A stretch of DNA of 64,000 nucleotides from Diabrotica undecimpunctata (lineage: Eukaryota > Arthropoda > Insecta > Coleoptera > Chrysomelidae): assembly GCF_040954645.1 (NCBI RefSeq), contig NC_092808.1, positions 115,236,049 through 115,300,048 on the forward strand. Direction: 5' to 3'. Positions 1-12,650 of the stretch are shown piece after piece (position 1 is the first letter of the stretch; every line of letters begins with the position of its first letter). The translations under genes and the position numbers were made by a program. The notes beneath the pieces are model-generated. The model saw only the letters and a program-made list of their open reading frames with translations. It was not told where the DNA came from and did no database searches.

Positions 1-190
1 ATCAATCCACCCTCGTACATATAATGGATCCATAGGGGTAGACCTCCTAACACCCAAATATAACCTTATGACAATTTTGAAAAATGTCAATTTTTTTTAG
101 AAGATTCTTGGAAACGTAACCGTAAAGAGTAGCACCATAATTAAGGATGGTTCATATATAAGCACGATAAAAAGCAAACATGTTTCAACA
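1..190 (-). mobile_element. LINE reverse-transcriptase C-terminal fragment (jockey-like), decayed
   Basis: Reading the minus strand, one frame with two internal stops gives FAFYRAYI, then LNYGATLYGYVSKNLLKKID and FQNCHKVIFGC. This order matches the thumb region after the reverse-transcriptase domain of jockey/CR1-type LINEs (an ILDYGS-IYG block followed by a 'lD-iQn-alri-G' block). The piece runs off the window start and has no neighbouring LINE domains, so it is a dead fragment. Family placement is from memory of the motif order only. Confidence 0.45.
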
Positions 191-3100
191 TCTCAACCCC
201 ACCAAGGTTGACCCCTCCCCTACATCTACAACACTAACTTATTTCCTTGATTTCCTAAGCATATTTTTTCATCTTTTCTAGATAATCGTAAAATCTATCT
301 TCACTGTTGGTAACAATTATACACGCCACTGTTAATAGTACCAAATTTGTGACAATGCAAATATGATATTAGTATTTTGTAGGTCTATACAGCTTTCTGT
401 TTTTTACTTTATCTGATTCAATAGTATTTTTCGGAAAATGAAAATTTATCCATTCCTTAAACTAGAGAAGACAAATATTTTCTTACAGACTCGTAGCTTT
501 TTAATCCTTTTTTTAAGTTATTATTAGGGTATCATTACTTCTGGAGTTCGCAGGTTTTCTTTTCGCTGGTACCTGGTTGACAAGAGAACTAATATACACA
601 TTTTTCATATTCCATAACATATTTGTTCAAAATCGTTTAAACATATTACTTTCGTCTTTATTAAACAGTTGACAATCGTATATGTTAGAAATATTACATT
701 TCTCTTATGTACAAAAGGGCCTATACTGAAAGGAACCTTTTGATTAATAAATTCCACCATCACCATACCACCGTTCCATACCATCAAGGTTAGAGGTTTA
801 TCGATTCTAGGTTTTTCGTTGTCTTTGGTTCATAAGATCGCTCCACGTTTTGCAACACAGGATTTTTGGCTCTCGTCCGTATGGTGGTCTCTCGATCTCG
901 ATTTTTGGCTCTCGGTATCGCTTTTTTCTGAGTCGGGATTGTTGTTTAGGTGATACTACGGATCATTATTTATTGATCGTTTTTTTTTTTCGACATACCA
1001 GTCTCATCATCCTAATGAGTATTTAGTGTTGTTTCAAAACTACTTTCCCAGTCAGTTTCAGTTTCTTCTAAAATTACATATTCTTCTGCGATAAACAAAT
1101 TTTGATAGTGACAAAGTGTATGTCTCAGCAGCAGCAGCAGACGTTTATATTCTCAATTAAAAAGTAATAAACGATTTAAATAAAGTGCTGAAAGCTTTTA
1201 TAGTATTTTATCACACCACAAGCTGAACATGTGTCTCCAAGTTAAGACCGTATGACACTTAGTCAAATACGATATTATGTTCCGAGTGTTTCGGTAATAC
1301 GAGGTTTTTAAATTTAATAAAAAGTTTAAATACGAGATTTTGAACTCGAGCGACCTTTAAACTTTGCTTATTAAACTATATAATATTCTACACACTTATA
1401 AAAGTATGCTTAAATTATTGTGCACACATTACAATTAAATCGGTGTTATAAATAATAGTAAAAGTATATTGGTTTATGTATACATTTAAACAAATGTCTA
1501 TTCTTCAATATTTCTTAATAATATGGGAATAATTTTGACCATTATTAAACAATAGTTTGAAATATTTTTATTTTTTGACTTATTCCTTTATATACTGTAT
1601 TTATAGAATATAAATTTAATATTCTAATGCAAGATGCAGTAGTACATATATTTTTGTATGCTTCTAAATATTTTGCATATAAGTAATTAGACATGTCGAA
1701 ATATTGGTAAAAATCGTTTGCTCAAAAACTATATTAGTCTCTGTCTTAGCTTGAATGTGAAGCATATATAAAGTTTTTTTCATAAATAAGATATCACTAA
1801 TAAGTTCACTATGCATGAGTTTTAATAACAATAATTGTATGTACAAACCATCATAATAAATGAATATTTGCGATAAATAAAGCTAGTTTTACGGCAAATA
1901 ATTTTTGGTTGTTTAAACGACCTATAAATTTTATTAATGCGTATTTTCAAGTGCGATATTTGTCTTTTTCAGCTCACGAGACTTCGATTTAAAAAAAAAC
2001 ATCAAAATTAGTTAAATAGAAGCTCCGATAATTTAAATTTTTAAGCGCGTCGCGATTTGGAACGTGTAAAATCAATTTCGATTCAGCCGCGATGGCCGCT
2101 CTCCCGTAATTTTTTTACGGACGGACTACTTTTAATTGACATTTTAACCAACTTATGGTGGTCTGTAGCTAATATAAATTTGTAACCAGTCAGTGCTTAG
2201 TATGATAAAGGTTTTTATTTTAAAAACAGATATTAAAACCCTAAACTTTTATTGTAAATCGTAGTCAACTTTGACCGTTTATAACTTTGGAATTAATAAA
2301 CCGATCATCCAATTTTTCCTTTTTTTTAAGCGTCTTTCGAAGCACTTTTAACTTCTGTTTTGAAAATAACAATCGATCAACAATTGATGAAGTTATTCAA
2401 ATTGTTTATAAGCCTAAAATTTATTTTTTTTAATCTCTATTTTCTTTTAATCGACGGATTATAATTTTTCAAAATGGATCTGAAATCTTGAACGCTATAG
2501 AAATTTGTAAAGAAATTGTCAACTATCTAGAAGTTTTAGATTTTAACCTACCTTATTTTGAAAATTAGTCATTAAAAACAATTAGATTGCAAAATTATTT
2601 TGGAAAAACTATAACTATTAAATTGATTTAATGAAATTTTGTTTGCTGAATAAATATATTAAATAATTTTGTTACTCGGAACATGAAGGTCTTAAGTTTG
2701 ATTTTAGTGTGGGAAATAAACAAAACCGTTTTCTAATTTTTTTATGTTTTTAGTATTTTTTTTATATAAATTTTAAGATTTAAAACTAGCATTATCTTAT
2801 GTAAAATTTAGTTAAAAATGTTTATGTTCCATACAAAATTATTCTAAACTAATAGTTCTTGAGATATATGCGAAAAATTGAGGAAAGATATCGATTTTTT
2901 TAAATTCAATTCAGATTTTGTTTAATAAAAAGTGAGCCTACATTTTAAAACTCACGATATTTTTGATCGATTTATTCAAAAAACTGAGTTTATATGCTTC
3001 ACACCCAAAAATCGTTATTTTAAACAAATACTGCCTGGTAACTATGATAAACTATGTTTATGTATTTAAATCATTTAGAAATTCAGAAGTACTTTTACGT

Positions 3101-4544
3101 TTTGACTTTGAAATTTAAGGTACTGAGAGGTTCTTTTTAATATAGGTTAAAAGCATAATAAAATTGGCATTTATGTAGTACCAAATAATTCTTCAGTAAA
3201 GTATCAATAGTAGTGAAGATAACAAAATTGTTTAAATACATATCTGCTTTTGTCTCGATTTGTATGTCATTTTTGTACCAAATGGGTTTATTTCCATTTT
3301 TCTTACCATTGATTAACACATCATATAAAGAAAGTAGTCGATGAGATACTATTGTGCTTTAATATATTCTGGGTCGTAGGTTGTAAATTGCAGATTTAAA
3401 AGGGATCGTTTGGACTCATAGAGCTTTCAACACTACAACCTGAAATATACTTTTTTGTATATCCTACATCTAGGTTTGCAGCTTTTTGAGCTTCTGCTGT
3501 CGAGTCCCTTCTGGGTCAAGGCTTTGCCTCAACAAGTATTTAAACTTTTTTCCGGTGGCACCGATCATGCTCAACCTCTGTATTTTTCGGCGCTTGGTGA
3601 GCTTCAAGGCGGTTTTACCGATCACTTTGCATTATTCCCTCCGTTTTCGAAAGCATGGCCTATAACGGAATGCAGTTATATATTTTCCGGATCATTTGCT
3701 TTGTTTTTTCGTACCTGGTCAATTTTTGCATTAGGAGAAGCTACAAAACGGATTCTATGCAAAAGTTTCGCATGATAAAACTTAGGTTTTGCTTGACACC
3801 CTAAGTTCTCATAGTAGGTAACTCACATAAAACAGTAATGACGAAGTAACCCTTTAGGCTCGCACCGTAGTTGTACGCTGCGCCTTGCCTTCTATTGACA
3901 CTGTTACACCACTGTCTTCTGAATTAACTGACCGGTTCTCAATAAACTGACCGATCAATTAATGCAAGCAAACACATTGGTAAAGGTAAATAAGCACTAA
4001 TAACTCACCGATTTTCTGGTACGTTATATACCTGATAGCCTTTCACGAGCTAGCATTGTTTGTTTCGACTCCTGCAGCAGTAACCTACTTTTCATGCTAT
4101 CGGTTCCGGTATTAGCGTACCCTAACCTATAAATTTCTTTGCCAGCGTCATGATGAGCTCTTTAGAAACTTGAGTCTTTATAATCACTCCCATCGCTTTG
4201 CCTAGTTAGTATCACATAAAAACCAATTTTACTACAAGATTTTTGATCCCTTTCTTGTTTATATCGTAAGACAGACAAAATGAATGATTCTGTCTGTCGC
4301 TTCAACTCCATCCAGATGGTTGAGTACTTACACCCGTACCATGAACAAACATTTTTTTATGTATTTTTGTGTGAAGTCCTCTTTTTTGAACAGTTTTTTT
4401 TTAGAGAACTCTCAAGTTTTTTCAAACTTTTAAAGAAGAACATTTTGTAATTTCACCAATGCGATCTCTCTTTAGTAATGGTATTTTATAAATTTGACCA
4501 TAGCTCTGAGGATGGATTTGTAAGCCGAAAGCACTCAGCTAGGA
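191..4544. other. No recognisable gene; AT-rich intergenic or intronic DNA
   Basis: No reading frame with recognisable domains on either strand. Short GC-richer islands lie near 2040-2110 and 3455-3950. The open frame at 3455-3775 (106 codons) has a phenylalanine/leucine-rich composition and no motif I know, and I do not call it a gene. Near 4495-4540 there is a short piece resembling a retroelement 3' tail, too short to place. The rest is A/T runs typical of this genome. Confidence 0.5.
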
Positions 4545-4940
4545 ATTAAATATTTTACACACTTTAAAAATATTTTTCTTTTCCATTCATTCATTTGTCA
4601 TAAGTGGACACAAAAACATAGCAGACTTTTTCAATTATTATTCTTCTGTCTTGATTTAAATACAGTTGTTGTTTGTTATAATGCGCGTCCTCCTAAAATT
4701 GGATTACTTTAAAATTAAATCGTCAGTGAATAATAATAAAAACTGTTAGTTTCTTCTCATAAATCTTTTTGCATACTATTTACGTTTTATGAATACGATG
4801 GCATTGCCAACAACTTGTTAAAAAACCCAGAATATTCAATCATAATTAGATTTTTTTTTTAATATAAAGTGAGGTTATAAAATTATTTCAAATTATTGTT
4901 CAACGCGAATACTTCTGAGAATTTATTGTAGTCCTTCTAA

Positions 4941-5035
<95 letters not shown>

Positions 5036-5542
5036 TATAAACTCTATAGCAGTATTTTAAATAGCGATGTACATCAAGAAATTTGAAGATGAGCATATTT
5101 ATCTATATATTTATATTGCTTTTCAAAATTCTTGAAGCACTTTCTTAATTTCTGTATTTAATCACAGAATGTATTATTTTTATAGTTGTGATTTTTTACG
5201 AATTATATTAGTTAGACAATTTGCATAGGAGTATACTATGTATATTGTTTTATCTTTATTGTGATGTATACCAATGTACGTATAAAAATAAACTACTGTA
5301 CATAAAACGGCTCTTTATTTTTTATGTTTGTTGTTGTGTATCATGTTAATTATAATGGTTTGCGTTTGAAATAATAACTTCAGATAAACATGTAAAACAT
5401 ACGTGTAAAAAAGGAACATACGGTTGTTGCAAGATTTTATTTGTACAAATTAATGTGACATATGCCATTTGAACTCCGCCTCTGGCAAGTGCCGGGTGGA
5501 TTGAGTAGCTCAGTAACTACAAGTTCTGGTTCCAAGTCCGAA
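4545..5542. repeat. Dispersed repeat, copy 1 (upstream part of a LINE-containing unit)
   Basis: This block aligns by eye, with small indels, to 48478-49270. Shared landmarks include the stretch beginning 'aaatattttacacacttta', the phrase 'atagcagactttttcaatta', and the 'gaactccgcctctggcaagt' block at 5467. In both copies it leads into the same LINE endonuclease sequence, so the two form one dispersed repeat or a segmental duplication. Copy 1 contains a long (TA)n that copy 2 lacks and is interrupted at 5543 by a Harbinger element. Confidence 0.8.
4945..5033. repeat. (TA)n microsatellite
   Basis: Uninterrupted AT dinucleotide run of about 89 bases inside the dispersed repeat. The paralogous copy near 48830-48920 lacks it, so it expanded or was inserted after the copies separated. 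Confidence 0.95.
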
Positions 5543-5675
5543 AGGTCGATTCAAACACATCAGTCCCGTCACAGTCCCGGCGCCGAACCGGTCCCGTCTG
5601 GTCACAGAACTATTCGGTCGTCTATTCGCACACACCCGAAATGCATCAGTCTTCGGCGACCAATCTGTTGAAAAG

Positions 5676-5895
5676 ATGGAAAGTTTCTCGGATGAAGAAT
5701 TAGCAATAATTGCTATATGTTTGGACGAGGAAGAAGAAGAAGCGGAAGCAAACCAAGCAAAAAGACGGAAATGGATCCATGACGCATAGAAAAAAAGGGA
5801 TACCGAAGGAGAATACGTGACACTGTATAAAGAACTGCTTCATGATGATGTAAAATTTCATCAATATTTTAGGGTGTCGAAAAATTGCTTTCCTG
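5676..5895 (+). pseudogene. Harbinger transposase N-terminus (HARBI1-like), truncated
   Basis: From ATG 5676 the frame gives MESFSDEELAIIAICLDEEE, an acidic stretch, then a basic RRKWIH segment, a stop codon at about 5788, and then an LYKELLHDDVKFHQYFRVSK stretch followed by NCF. The basic tryptophan segment followed by an acidic 'F-Y-Fr-sk-F' block is the usual N-terminus of PIF/Harbinger nucleases, before the DDE domain. The DDE part is absent because of the internal deletion. Non-functional; it marks the element's superfamily. Confidence 0.7.
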
Positions 5896-5904
5896 TTTTT
5901 CTTT

Positions 5905-6038
5905 TCCTTTTTCCTATTTTTTAAATTAATGTCCATGTATTTTACATGCGACAAATAATATAAAACATTATATTTTCTCACAGATTCTATTAATTGCTCG
6001 TCAATAATTTTATTTTGTTCACTTGTACCGCCCGTCAT
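5905..6038 (-). pseudogene. MADF-domain partner protein, N-terminal remnant of Harbinger
   Basis: From the minus-strand ATG at 6038 the frame begins MTGGTSEQNKIIDEQLIESV and continues through an LYYLSH block and KYMDINLK. This is the start of a MADF (Myb/SANT-like) DNA-binding domain: 'iie-Vrk--vLYd-sh-kYmd---k'. Harbinger elements often carry such a second protein that helps transposase bind DNA. After this point the frame runs into low-complexity lysine/phenylalanine sequence, so most of the protein is deleted. Compare the fuller MADF gene at 55637-58079. Confidence 0.65.
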
Positions 6039-6236
6039 GTTCCCGGCAAAACCAAAAAATTCGTCGCTGAGATTATAAAATCGGCCGGGCGATAGACGTG
6101 TCGAAACCTGACTGCTGGGAAACTGTTCGTCAACTGATGAATGTGAATGCCGGCGGCAAGAATATTTTGTATGACGGATTGTTCGGTTCGGCGCCGGGAC
6201 TGTGACGAGACGTGACTGATGTGTTTGAATCGACCT

Positions 6237-7972
6237 TAAAGGAGGAGGCTTGGGCGACAGGCTAGTAACTTATCCCCGGAAAAAAACCATTACTACGAAA
6301 CCCGAAAACAAACCTCAGAATGGACGAATATTAAGGCAACGCTATTGGCAACGGAATATGGATTTTCCTATCGAGACTTAGAACGTTAGAACTGCACAGT
6401 GAATTAAAAAGAAACAAGTTTGGTTTGGCAGCAATTCAGGAAACAAGATGGCGAGGGAAGGGTAACCAGGATACAAAATACACCATCCATTTAAGTGGTT
6501 TAGATACAAAAAATAAGGAATTTTGGGTGGCATTTGTAGTCGATAATAAACTGAAACACCTCATAACAGATTTTCAAACAGTTAATGAACGAATTTGTAG
6601 GATACGAATAAGGACTCTCTTCTTCAACTTATCCATAATTAACGTTCACTGCACAATGGATGAACAGAACGAGGACACCAAAGTAGCTTTTTATCAATTA
6701 CTAAAGCAAACATATGACCTAACACCAAAAAAATCAAGAGTTGAAGTTGACACAAACGCAAAGTTAGGAACTAAAAAAAGAATACATCGGAATAATTGAG
6801 AGACATAGCCTACATGGAGATAAGAATGAAAACCGCCAATATGTTATTGACTTTGCAGCTGGTAAAAATATGATTATCAGTTCTACCACATTTCCCCACA
6901 AAAAGGTACAAAAAGATACTTTGATATCACTTGGAAGAGATGTTGTGAATCGAATAGACTACGTCTTGATAAAAAAGTCTTAAAAAATAAAAAACATCTG
7001 CTATAATAGTTCAGGTACATTTCAAATGTAAGATCAACCGACAGGCAAAAGAGAATCCAAGAACCAAGAAAGGAAGTTCTAGATCTGGAGAAACTAAAAA
7101 GTCCCGAAACTCAAAAGAAATTTGAAGAAGAAATAAGGAGAAAGTTGACTAAATATAAAGAGATACAATTAGAAGACCAGTGAAACCTAATAAATTCTGC
7201 AGCTCCTACGTTAATTACAGCCAAATTGATGCTAGAAACTAAAAAGGAAAGATGACTAATGGTTTGATGATGAGTGTAAGGTGGCAATTAAAGAATGTAT
7301 AATATATTTGACTACACCAACTAGGCAAAGAAAAATGATGGTTGAAAACAAAAGACGAACAGCTAATAAAATGTGTAGACAAAAAAAGAGAAAACACAAA
7401 AACAAATAACTACGGGATATAGAAATAAACTTTAGAGAAGACAAAACACGAAATGCAGATACATATTAATCAAACCAATAAAACAAGGATATGAATCAAA
7501 AACTAATTTGTACAGAAATAGAAATGGCAAAATAACCGGCAACACTAAAGAAACTTGGAAAACATATTTTGAAAAACTGATAACCGAAAACTCTCACAAT
7601 GAAGATGTAGAACACACAGAACATGAGCAGAAAAATATGCAAAAAATGAAGAGAATGAGATAACAAAACCGAAAACGATAGAGGCAAGGGCACAATTGTT
7701 CAAGCTGGGAGAAAAAAAAATAAAGAAAAGAATATATGAGGTCATACACAGAATATAGAGATAAGAGAAAATGCAAAAAGTGTGGAATAAGATTATCTGC
7801 CCAGTCCACAAAAAGGGTGATAAACTCCTCTGTCAAAATGATAGTGGAATCTCCTTGCTGTGTTGTGAATATAAGATATTTACCAGTAGGTATACTTAAC
7901 CATAGACTACAACTCCTGGCAGAGAAGATCATCGGAGAATATCAGGCACGATATGACTTTATATATTCTTAA
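6237..7972 (+). mobile_element. LINE (endonuclease-reverse transcriptase type), copy 1, decayed
   Basis: The first frame (6425-6799) has LAAIQETRWRGKG-like sequence, then RICRIRIRTLFFNLSIINVH and a YDLTPKK block. These are the apurinic endonuclease signatures of the RTE-like LINEs often annotated 'craniofacial development protein 2'. A frameshift follows, then an RNHIGIIERHSLHG-like block and GRDVVNRIDYVLI. Further on, in broken frames, come a linker (near 7480-7560, CTEI-M-K) and a palm piece near 7740-7966 (IICPVHKKGDKL, later IIGEYQARYDF). The remaining RT domain is missing. A second, shorter copy is at 49271-50520. Confidence 0.8.
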
Positions 7973-7984
7973 TATATCTACTAG

Positions 7985-9965
7985 ACATTCATGCTGAGTC
8001 AAAGTCTTTCTTATAGTCAATAAAGGCAGTGAAGAGGTTCATTTTTTTTGTGTATGCCTGGTTAGAAATGACTCGAGTCGTAATAAGTTGTCCTTTGCAA
8101 CCCATGGAACCCTTAGCGCATCCTTTCTGTTAAGGTTCTATGATATTGTTTAGAGCGCAGTGTTGGTAGATAAGCTGGGCTACACAGGATGTGACCACTT
8201 TATACAGAGTTAGAAGACACGTAATTGGCCGGTACTTGGCTGGATCTTGGGTATTATTTTGGTCCTTCGGTATTAAATAAGTTGTTCCCTGAGTTAGGAA
8301 TGATGGTATTTCCTGCGGATTAGAGATAACACGATTAATTAGTGTTGACAAGCACTCATGAGCACTCCAGAACTTCTTAAGCCAGAAGTTTTAAACTCCG
8401 TCTGGTCCAGGAGATTTCCAGTTATGAAGCTCTTTGATGATGTTAGAGACTTCTTCTGGGGTGAAGGGTTTGTAGACAGTTGTACGGTAGTGTTGACAGC
8501 TGTGCGTCGTATCTTCTATCCATCCAGCATTGGTGTTAAGAGCAGCTGGTGTGGAAAGTTGATTTCCCCAAAACTCCTGAATTTCTTCTTGGCTTGGGTA
8601 TGCTTTATTGGCACTTTCGACAGTGGAATTGAGTTTCCGATAGAACGCCTTCTCGGCATGCTCAAAAAGCGCATTGTCACATTTCCGGCTGTTACTAACT
8701 TGGTACCTCCTTAGTCGTCCTGAATAAACGGACAGTTTTTGTTTTAATGTATCCAGGCACTGTTGGGCTGTGTTGTTTTCTGGATCATATTGCGAGTGTC
8801 TTGCAGTGCTTAGCATTATTTGATCAGCTTTTTTAATGTCTTTTCTACTTGTTGTTCCTCGTATACAATGTCCCTACGCAATAATTCAATCTTATTTAGA
8901 AGCCGTTTCTCCCAGGGTGCAACTCTGTTATCTGTCCTTTAAGGTGCAACACTAGCTGTTGCTGTTGCTGCACAGTAAATAAGCATGTGCAAATATTCCA
9001 GCGTATGGGCTTCTACGACGTAATTGGTATGACTTCGGTATTCATAATTTGTAATAGAGCACCTAGTTTTTTAGAAGAGTTTATTTTTGGTAGCAGTGGT
9101 CTACTAAGTGGATTTGTTCCATTAAACTCTTGTACAGCACGTGCTATTTCGCTTACCATAGTATCGCGTAACTCGTTGTTGTGATGTAGTGTATTATCAG
9201 GTTGAGTTTCTTGTATGGCAAGCTCAGGAATCTGCTCATGTATTTCATTAGGGACTTGATTCACATTTACCTCTTGGTGATTAATCTCCCGTTCGACTTC
9301 GCTTCTGATGGTATTGCGTCTAGTCTTTGGGATAAGATTGTTTCTTATAATTACACGGTATTGATCAGCAACTCGTTGTTCAGTTACTTGAATTTCTGGG
9401 TACTCCCTGCAAAATTGGGCATAAAGATTTTGTCGATACCCGATCGTTTCTTGACCGAGGTTTGTCACCTGGTAATAGAAGCGCAAAATATTTTCATTTA
9501 TGGATGCAGTCCATTTCATGCGCTGCCTCGGTCGTCCCGCTTGGGTGAGCGCCGGCTGATGTTCCAGCGCAGCACCTTCGGCGAGTCGAGCTCTTGATAT
9601 TGTTTAGCTCGCTTGTGGTTGTTCTTGTTGTTGTTGGGCTGTAGCAGATTGTATGACAGGGGCCCGCCTCCTCAGCACTCTGTCACCGATGTCCCGCATG
9701 CTGTCACGTCCAGCGCTGGCTCCAGACGTGTCCTGGCGATCCCCAGGTAGCGACCTTAAACACAAACTATTTAACTCCATTTTCATGGGTGTGCATTTTA
9801 TACCTACTGCCAGGTGTCAGTTTTTGTTCCACGGTAGGTATCCCTGCTACCCTCTGGGTATCGGTTCTAAGAATACCCAGAGAGCATCCCCCATTCGCAG
9901 GGAGGCGCGCCTGAAAGAAGAACTGACAAAAAACTCCCACAAAACACCCTAATTACTATTATTAT
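7985..9965 (-). mobile_element. Dong/R4-like LINE, 5' half with RT start (copy 2), 3'-truncated
   Basis: On the minus strand, frames at 9786-9604, 9519-9013, 8816-8391 and 8351-8130 follow one another with small breaks. They give an N-terminal region with a MKWTASINENILRFYYQVTN block, a linker ending FTPEEVSNIIKELHNWKSPG, then the RT segment GTTYLIPKDQNNTQDPAKYR followed by PITCLLTLYK. The last recognisable residues are an FIDYKKDFDSA block near 7995, the first catalytic region of RT. The rest of RT and the endonuclease are missing. The 5' end lies next to a TAA-rich tract at 9962-9976, where a sister copy ends. Confidence 0.75.
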
Positions 9966-9975
9966 CAGATTTAGC

Positions 9976-11215
9976 CATACGGCTCACACTCCCTCTAAGG
10001 GGAAAATTCACTCATCCCAGATACCTACGGTATCAAAAGGATTGAGCTCTGGTGGAACTCTTTCCATGTTATCGAGCCCTAGGTGACTTGGTATGTTGGA
10101 GTATCTCCCAAAAATTTTCGTACACATCTGGACGTCGCGAGGAGTACTGCTTTCTGTATTGCCTTATAGAGATGTTCATTTAGACCCAGCTGTTTCATGT
10201 TCTTTAGGAGGTTTTTGGGAATAACACCAGTAGTAGATAGAATAATAGGTACTGTCTGGTTACTTTCCATTCTCCATTGGCTCCTGATTTGTATTTCTAG
10301 ATTTATGTACTTGGCGATCTTTTCGTTGTATTTAACACGTAAATTATTGGTGTTGGGTATCGTCACATCAATAAGTGTTGTTTGCCTAGTAATTTTATTA
10401 ACTAGTATGAGATCGAGTCTATTATGGGCCACTGGTTGGTCTGTAAGCACAGTGCGGTCCCAGTATAGCTTGTAGTTGCCATTTTCAAGCATTCTATCAG
10501 GGACGTATTGATAATAAGGAAGATGGTCGGTTTGGAGAAGTCCCAGTTTGTCTGCTAGTTCTTGGTGGATAATCTTTCCTACTGAGTCATGACGTTCTTT
10601 TTAATCAGTACCGACAAATGCCTGGCAGCCACCGGTAAGATGTTGGATGGTTTCTTGGGCTTGGCATCCATATCGGCATTTGTCATTTTGGACTTGAGGA
10701 TCTTTAACAATATATTTCAGGTAATTTTTAGTTGGAATAACCTGATCCTGAATGGCAAGTAGGAAACCCTCAGTCTCGGGAAACATCTTTCCTGATGTCA
10801 ACCAATAGTTCGACGCTGCATTGTCGACATATTCTTGGCTGATCTCATTGAGATGTCGCCCATGCAGAGGTTTACTCATCCAGGTGCGCATTTTTTCTTG
10901 CTGAGTCAGGTGGTTTGTGAGCATTTCTTGTTCCCTCAGTTTAAGCGGCGTCGAATCATCTACTACGCAAATTGCTCGATGTAAAGTAGATGTCTCAACC
11001 TGTACCTGAAAATAAGTTCTTAAATTAGCAATTTGTTTATCTAATTGCTCACCTATATCCATAAGTCCTCTTCCCCCTTGATACCGCTGTAATGTTGTTC
11101 TCTCTACTGCACTGCGTGGATGATGTTTTTGCGCCTTTGTGAGAAGTGTTCTTACTTTCCGCTGAAGACTCTCTATACCTATACGTTTTTTTTTGACCAC
11201 TTTATAATACCAAAC
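9976..11215 (-). mobile_element. Dong/R4-like LINE, C-terminal endonuclease part (copy 1), 5'-truncated
   Basis: Minus-strand frame 11200-10601 covers the RT thumb and a zinc knuckle (CRYGCQAQETIQHLTGGC, a CCHC pattern). After one stop near 10602 the frame 10492-10079 continues with LYWDRTVLTDQPVAHNRLDL, LIDVTIPNTNNL and TSRCVRKFLG. This is the restriction-like endonuclease of R2/R4/Dong LINEs, with the D...LIDV catalytic pattern. The 5' border at 11215 abuts (TTA)n, and the 3' border near 9976 abuts another TAA tract. Dong elements are known for inserting at TAA repeats, and both borders agree with that. Confidence 0.8.
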
Positions 11216-12059
11216 TATTATTATTATTATTAGTGTGTGTAATATTAATTTGTTTTGTTGTATAATCCACTTTATTTGATTTAAAATGGATTCAGGATTT
11301 TTTTATACTTTGGCAACTATGTCAACTTCGATCTCTGTCAATGATAATGACGTGCAACGGTATGTAAATTAGATGAAGTATACATATCTCTGCACCGCCT
11401 ACCACACATGGGCAGGTCGTATGCCGCAAGGTAGGAAGACCAGGGCCACGATTGGTTTGCGCACTCCTCAGGAGCGAGCAAATCACTCGGAGGCGCGAAT
11501 ATACCACCAAAGAATATAGACGGGTAATTATTTAGTGAGCCGGAACGCCTCAAAAATGCCAAATTTTTTGTGGACTTAGCCAAAAAAGTGAAAAAAAACC
11601 CTCAAATTTTAATGTTTTCTTTGCTTTAAACTAGTAAAAGTGCCCAAATAATCAAAAATACAGAAAAAATAACAAAAAAAGTAGTATGAATAAAAAAAAA
11701 AAAATTACATAAAAAGCAAAGAAAAGTATATATACTTAATACTTAAGTATATATGTCTTAATAAAAAAAACGTAACTAAAACATATTAAATCTCACTGTT
11801 TTTTACTGTTAAATTATGAAAAAATGGGTAAAATTGTTTAAAATAATCAAGATTTTTAATATTTCAAAACAATATGGGGGCCATGCGCAAGAAGTTAAAT
11901 TTTATGTACTTTTGACATTGTTGCCAGTTTTAACCTTTAAAAGATCTAAAAATTTCATGAAAATTACCTTAATTAAAACAGGTGGATACAATCTTAATAA
12001 CCACGTGCAAAACGAGTTAACCATCGTCTTATTTTATTATTAAAAATGTAAACCAAAAA
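11216..12059. other. No gene seen; AT-rich
   Basis: Short (TTA)n at 11216-11232, then non-coding sequence with a GC-richer patch at 11390-11520. Open frames here (11322-11583 minus, 11816-12043 plus) lack recognisable domains and are not called. Confidence 0.5.
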
Positions 12060-12650
12060 ACCAAATCTAACCTAACACTGGTAAAAAAAAGCAGGAATAT
12101 AAATAAATAAAATGTTATAATATAATTAAAAATCAAAATTTTTATATTTCATAAGAAAACATGAAATTAAAACTAAACCAACGTAACCAAATCTAACCTA
12201 ACGCTGGTAAAAAAGCAGTAATAAGAATAACATTTTGTATAATTAAAAATCAAAATTTTTATATTTCATAAGAAAACATGAAATTAAAACTAAACCAACG
12301 TAACCAAATCTAACCTACGCTGGTAAAAAAGCAGTAATAAGAATAAAGTTTTGTATAATTAAAAATCAAAATTTTTATATTTCATAAGAAAACATGAAAT
12401 TAAAACTAAACCAACGTAACCAAATCTGACCTAACGCTGGTAAAAAAGCAGTAATAAGAATAAAATTTTATCAAAATTTTTATTGTTCATAAGAAAACGT
12501 GATAATAAACGTATAGTAACGTAACCAAATCTAAACTGACCCTTGTAAAAAAGCTATACTTTTCAGTTAAAAGTAGGTAATAATTTATTCGTTTTAAGTT
12601 TTAGGTAAATTTTTATTTTTCATTAGAAAACATAATTTTGAATAACTATG
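12060..12650. repeat. ~117-bp tandem repeat, about 4.5 units
   Basis: Units begin with 'ccaaatctaacctaac' at about 12061, 12187, 12304 and 12420, with a degenerate one at about 12526. Each holds the phrases 'ctggtaaaaaagcagtaata', 'aaaatcaaaatttttatatt' and 'cataagaaaacatgaaatta'. The two middle units are nearly identical; the outer units diverge. No coding potential. Confidence 0.9.

Larger units (their letters stand above)
5543..6236 (+). mobile_element. Internally deleted PIF/Harbinger element
   Basis: The two ends are inverted repeats: 5543 onward reads AGGTCGATTCAAACACATCA and the last bases, ending at 6236, are its reverse complement. The match continues with small indels through a 'gtcacagtcccggcgccgaac' block. 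The paralogous copy at 49271 is an empty site, with flanks joined as 'ttccgaataaaggagg', which fixes the borders. Inside are the 5' ends of two genes pointing at each other: a Harbinger nuclease start on plus and a MADF-protein start on minus. The middle is gone. The target duplication is unclear; TWA would be expected for this superfamily. Confidence 0.85.

Noticed and set aside
3455..3775. 106-codon plus-strand frame
   Set aside because: Hydrophobic composition with no motif, no start context or neighbours; no homologous copy elsewhere in the window.
5462..5671. 69-codon plus-strand frame
   Set aside because: It spans the border between the dispersed repeat and the Harbinger inverted end, so it cannot be a gene.
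8358..8714. Plus-strand frames over 8358-10475
   Set aside because: Antisense shadows of the minus-strand Dong/R4-like LINE frames, which carry the recognisable motifs.
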